Assembly (NCBI GenBank): GCA_900491605.1
Contig: UESW01005013.1
Span: forward strand, 394,603-458,602
Direction: 5' to 3'
Length of the DNA stretch: 64,000 nucleotides
Source of the DNA: Calamus simplicifolius
Taxonomy: Eukaryota > Streptophyta > Magnoliopsida > Arecales > Arecaceae
The translations under genes were made by a program, and so were the position numbers. Numbering within the stretch: position 1 is the stretch's first letter; each line of letters opens with the position of its first letter. The notes below the pieces were generated by a model. That model was not told the DNA's origin. It saw only the letters and a list, made by a program, of their open reading frames with translations, and did no database searches. Shown here in pieces: positions 40,401 through 46,400 of this stretch.

Positions 40401-43400
40401 TAAAACCTTAATTCCAAACTAATTAAAGTTGGCTATATGAATCCTTTTTCTTCCAGGAGCGAACTCTCATGTCATAAGGAATCGGTTTATGAATTTCTTT
40501 GTAGAATTCAACATTTTCTTTCTTCCAGGAGCGAACTCTCATGTCATACAATTTTCCAAAAGGCTTTTCTTCTTCTATAGACACTATTTCAGAATAAGGT
40601 GCATCTAAAATGGTTTCCATGCTTGAATGAAAAATGGCTCTTGTTTCTTCCAGCAAAGGAAAAACATAGGACCACATATACGAGTCAACCGATGGAAAGG
40701 TTTCTGGAATCTTCATAATCTGAATGAAGAAAAAAAGAAAACAAGGAGCCAGTAAGCAAGATTTCAATAGAATAAGATACAATACAACAATAAAACCTTA
40801 ATTCCAAACTAATTAAAGTTGGCTATATGAATCCTTTTTCTTCATTCAATTTGGTTTTGAGTCATACTTTTTATAAGATGAAAAAATTTTAAGCCTTTCT
40901 TCGCCCATGTAATTTTAGGTTTATATGTACCTATTTTTCCTTCTACATGTGTTGCATCGCTTCTTCACACAAGTTCATCTCTAGGTTTACGTTGTACATA
41001 TTCAAACCATCTAAATCATCCTTTCCTTAATTTGTTCTCGATTGATATTACCTCTATCTTTTACGAACAACTTCGTTTCTTATTACATCTTTTCTTATAT
41101 TACCATATATCGATCAACATTCTCATTTCAGTTACATTCATTTTGTGTGCATGTAATTTTCAAACTACCCAACATTCTATACCATAAAACATAGCCATTC
41201 TTATAGTTGTCCTATAAAATTTTTCTTTCAACTTGGCAGGTATTCTACGATCATATAATATTCCAGTTGTACTTCTTCATTTCATCCAACCTGCTTTAAT
41301 CTTATGGATAACATCTTCTTTAATCTCTCATTCTTATGAATAATGGATCCAAAATATCAAAAACGATTACTCTTAGGAACTTCATGATCCTCAATTTTTA
41401 CTCTATATTTATTTTATTTTTAATTATACTAAAATTATAATATATATTCTATTTTTTCCTACTTAACCTAAAATCCTTATATTCTAATGCATTTCTTCAT
41501 AATTCAAACTTATAATTTATCCCAACCTTAGTTTCATCCATTAATATTATCTCATCTGCAAATAATATGCACAATGGAATATCATTTTGAATATGTCTAG
41601 TAAGTTCATCCATAACTAAAGCAAAAAGGCAAAGAGTAAGAGAAAATCCCTGATGTAAACCTACTGTTATAGATAATTCACTAGTATTACCACTAGTAGT
41701 TTTTTCACTACTAACTACTCTATCATCTATTATTTTTATTATGTTAATGTATCTAATGGGTATTTCTTTTTCTTCTAACACCCACTATAAGATTTTTCTA
41801 AGGACTCTATCACATGCTTTCTTTAAATTAATAAAAATAATAAGATCTTATCTTTTTTTCTCTATACTTCTTTGTTAATATTGTAAGAAGAAAAATAGCT
41901 TCTATAGTCGACCTTCTTAGTATAACTATGCTCAATTACCCTGTCCTAAAGTTTCATTGCTATGATTTGACTGTATAACGTGGCTTACTTATTGAGTGTA
42001 AGCTCATAAAAATCTTACAATGTTTTTGTCAGAGCCACGAGATTGAAGATGGATGGTTGGGGTGATGGATCTTCTATTAAATAAATCAAGATCTATTATT
42101 TTGTTGTAACCCCAGTATTGCTTATGTGTAGGGCTTGATGCCCAAACTTTATTATTGTGGTGTGTAAGGGTTTGTAACCCAAAACTTTTAGTATTGAGTG
42201 ATGTATTTGACCTGATTATATATACAATTGTGTTATGTGTGAAAAATTTTATGACGCCTTGCGTGCCCGGCACGCAGCGGGTTGTCACCCTAGCCCGATA
42301 TTGGGTCTGGAGTGGCTAGGGTGACAACCCGCCGCATGCCGGGCATGCAAGACGTCTTAAAAATCTTGATATACGATTCAAATGGGGCAATAAATATGAA
42401 AACCAACCATAATACAATGATAGTTATAAGTTTTGGGTTTCAAACCCTACACTCAAATCATACTAATAAAGTTGGGCTGCAACAAGCTCTACACACAAAC
42501 ATAATAGGATTACACCAATGCAATGGTTCATGAGCTTAATACTATAATAGTTAAAGCAATTTTGAATATCATCTTTATCCTTATAAACTGGCAATATGGT
42601 ACTCTTCATTCATTAGGCATTTTCTTAGTTTTTAAAATCTTATTAAATAAATTTAACTTCAACATCACCTAAATATTTCCAAACTTTGATGAAAATCTAG
42701 TCCCACATCTCTTTTTATCTAAGATATCCTAATTCTATGTGTCACAACTCTTCCTTCAATGGAACTATTAAGGCATCGTAAATTATCTATATGATTCTCA
42801 ACAACTTAACTCATCTAAGCCTTTTCCCAACTACATGGGGTCGGCAAATTATCTATATGATTATCATTAATAAATACAAATAAATAGATATAAAAAATAT
42901 TTATATAGCTTCTGACTTTAGAATACTAAATAGGGCTAATTTACACGAGATACATTATTTTTGAAGTCCAAAAACATTTAAAAAATAAGTAGGTAATAAA
43001 TCTTTAGGGAGGGAAAAAAATAACATATCAACCTAGGAAGTAGGGAGAGATCAGTCGAGATGTGGTGACAGGACACATCCCATTTCATGGGAAAATCAAG
43101 ATATGCCCAACCCATGAGATTTATAACCTTGCACTTGATATAACTTTCATCTTCATATTTCATATTGCTCTTCAACTTCAATTATCCCTCAGGTTGCAAC
43201 TCTATCACAAAATAGATCTCACATTTTTATTGCACCGAAAAGCGAGCTTTTAAAGTAGGATCTATTGGCCATCTTAATGGCAGCCCAACATGAAACGGAA
43301 CAACATATCAGTTAATCTCCACCTGGTTTTTTTGCTGGGAAAATCTTTTAAAGTAATTGTAATTTTGAAACCCCATTTCATGTGCTCCTTCCTATAGCCA

Positions 43401-46400
43401 AAGCATAACTTCTCATCAACTCATGTCAGCCCATGAAGCGACCCACAATCACTAGTTAAGGATGTCATGAAATTAATACATCTAGTAATGCACAACCAAT
43501 TGTCAATAACCTAGAGCTGACTCCCAAAGTGCAAACAACCTTCAACTCGTACATAAAATGATTCAAGAAATGTATGAGTTTAAAAAAGAAATCAGGAACA
43601 TAAATGAAGTTACACATTTCATATAAGTAAGTTGAGCTCCATTAATCTTAATTCTTTATTTGGAAATGAGTTTTAAGTCTATGGTAATGGCACCAAGGAT
43701 CTAATGTTGCAAACAAGTTCTCTTGCTAAGATCTAAATTTGTTTATATATAAAAGGGAGAGGCTTTTGCCCTCCTCTTTAATAAACCACAAGCAACACAT
43801 GCACAAAACTAGCACAAATATAATCAAATATGCGAACATGGGACTTGGTGACAACGTGTCATGGAATGACAAGGAAAAATGTTGGGGAGCGCGGAATACC
43901 CCCAAGATCACGGCTATAGCGTATATGAGTAATGCAAAAATCTTTTACTGTTCTAATCTATGAGTATAAGATTATACCTTCAGACTTGAACGCTGGAACA
44001 CTTCGATTTGATTGCTCGACCTCAACCTTTTAGCCTTCCGCCGTATTCCCGAAATACCTTCTTCTCTTACAAGATGGTGGGATCTCTCTCGGCCGACCTA
44101 GGGTTTCTTGCTTTTCTTTTTTCTCAAAAGCGTTAACCCTAGCAACCAATTGAGAGGGTATTTATAGGACTACAACAGGGACCAAATAGGCAAATATGAA
44201 AAGGACTTCCCACGTAATTAAATCTCCTAATCCTATCCCGGGTTAGGATTTAATTACGTAAATTATAATTCATTCCACTAAAGAATTATAATTGTACTCC
44301 TAATCACATTCGAATTTATATTTTCGAGCCTTAATATTAAATACTTATTATCTCCCCACGTTAAGATTACAGATATCCACCAATTAAATTTAAATACTGA
44401 CAATATAATTTAATTGGCTGTTATTATCCTTGAGACTTATCCACTTAACTTATTTGACGTATCGGATTCAAAATCCACTTGCAAGATTTGATACGATCAA
44501 AACTTATAAGCTTTCTCAAGGGGATATCATCAGTCCAAATTAACAGGACGTGGATTCCTTCAACTATTAATATTCACCATATACATAATGTTATTGCCCA
44601 ACCCACTGAGTTTATTGACTCATATAGAATCTCACTCTATGTGTAATCAAAGCAATAAACACTACATACACGTGTCTAGAAACAGAATTCAGATTAAGAG
44701 CATAAGTAATCATAATATTCATGAGTTCTAAATTATTTTATAAAGTCAGTATAAAATAATCAACTCAACTGGGTCCTGTTCAATACACACAAAGTGTACT
44801 AGCACAAATAGTTAGAATAAACCATTCCCCGTAGTCAAGACAGACCTACTAAAATTTGTGCTACAGTTCTACTGATGGTGTGTCCAATTCCATCTAAAAC
44901 TGTGAACAATAAACTTGTATTCCAAAAGAACCGATGATCTAGTCTTCTGTGTGTAAGCCGTACTCTACACACTAGATCAAATACTCTTTGTGAATACTAG
45001 ACACATGCACATATATATAGTAAATGGCACACATTGCTCAAAATGAATTCTCATTAAAAATGTAAAGACATAACATAAAGCATATCTTTTAGTCTATATC
45101 TCTATCAAAAAACCCTTTAGCTATCAACAAGCAAATATTATGTTAGCAACGTACTAAAGGTTGCAAGTAGTGAAAGAGGGTAGAGTTAGTGGTATGCAGT
45201 AACTTCAATGAAACATTTGCACTTCTTGATTGTAGCTAGTAAATCAAGAACTTAAACTGCTAGATGTCATGATGCTTTTACTTCATGAAGTTAAGTGAGC
45301 TGGAAAGTTCCATTCCATAATTTTCAGTGCGCAATGATAGTGAAAAGTTCAAAAATTCTAGCAAAATTCAATTGACAATTAGGTTTTAATGGGTAAAATA
45401 GATGACATGATAATAGTCTACAATGAGAAGTCCATTAGTGATTGAAAACGTTAGATGGACAAATAATACAACTGAAGGTTTCAGAAAATACCTTCTAGCA
45501 TGGTTATTGTTAGATGTAGAGGATTTCTATGATGCCAGCAACAATAATTAATAAGCACTTAAAAATCAATACTTATATAACACCTACAAGACTTGTTAGG
45601 AAAAAAATTAAAAAAATGCAAGACCTGCTGCTAGCAATGATATCTTGTAAAAAAATCCAAGCCAACTTCAAAAAATTGCACAAGAAAAGTATATAATTAT
45701 CAGACCATTAAATGTTGTCTTTCTTGCAAGGGCTGTAATACAGGTTTGCTCAATGTAACAAAAAATCTATAGCATTTACAAAAAGAGTTATAAGAAGGAA
45801 TCATTTTTTTAGGACAAATGCCATAATATGTGGAGAAAAAAGGCATTAAACCATCTTCAGATCATATTGGGCAACAAAATGTACAGAAATTGCATTGGCA
45901 ATGCCATTTGATACAATAATATAGTTCTGAAAAACTCAAAATACCCAAATGTTTTTGTTTATTGACAATGAATAAGCAATGAAGATATATGTACTGAAGT
46001 CCAATAAGAACAAAATAAATTGATAAGAGTACTCATTAAGATAAGATGGTGAGGCATGCATTGCTTGCAAAGTTCAGGATCAAAAAGCTTCCAGACAGAG
46101 TTGGGCCATGATTGGTGACATACATTGCTTGTAAAGTCAGAAAAAGCAGCTCATTTTTCAAAAGATTTCTAGGCCATATCAACAATTCCAAAATTGAACA
46201 AGAGAGATTTTTGCATAGTATTATTGGATGATATTTGAATCTTTACCATGTACAGAATAATATATAAAAACATACAACAATCTGAGTGATATACAATATA
46301 TTGGAAGCAGAAGCAATACATCACAGCTAATTACAAGCATCCAAAAAGTTCCTTTTTTTGTATCTTAAGTTTATTAACCACATGTAAACCACATGTCTAA

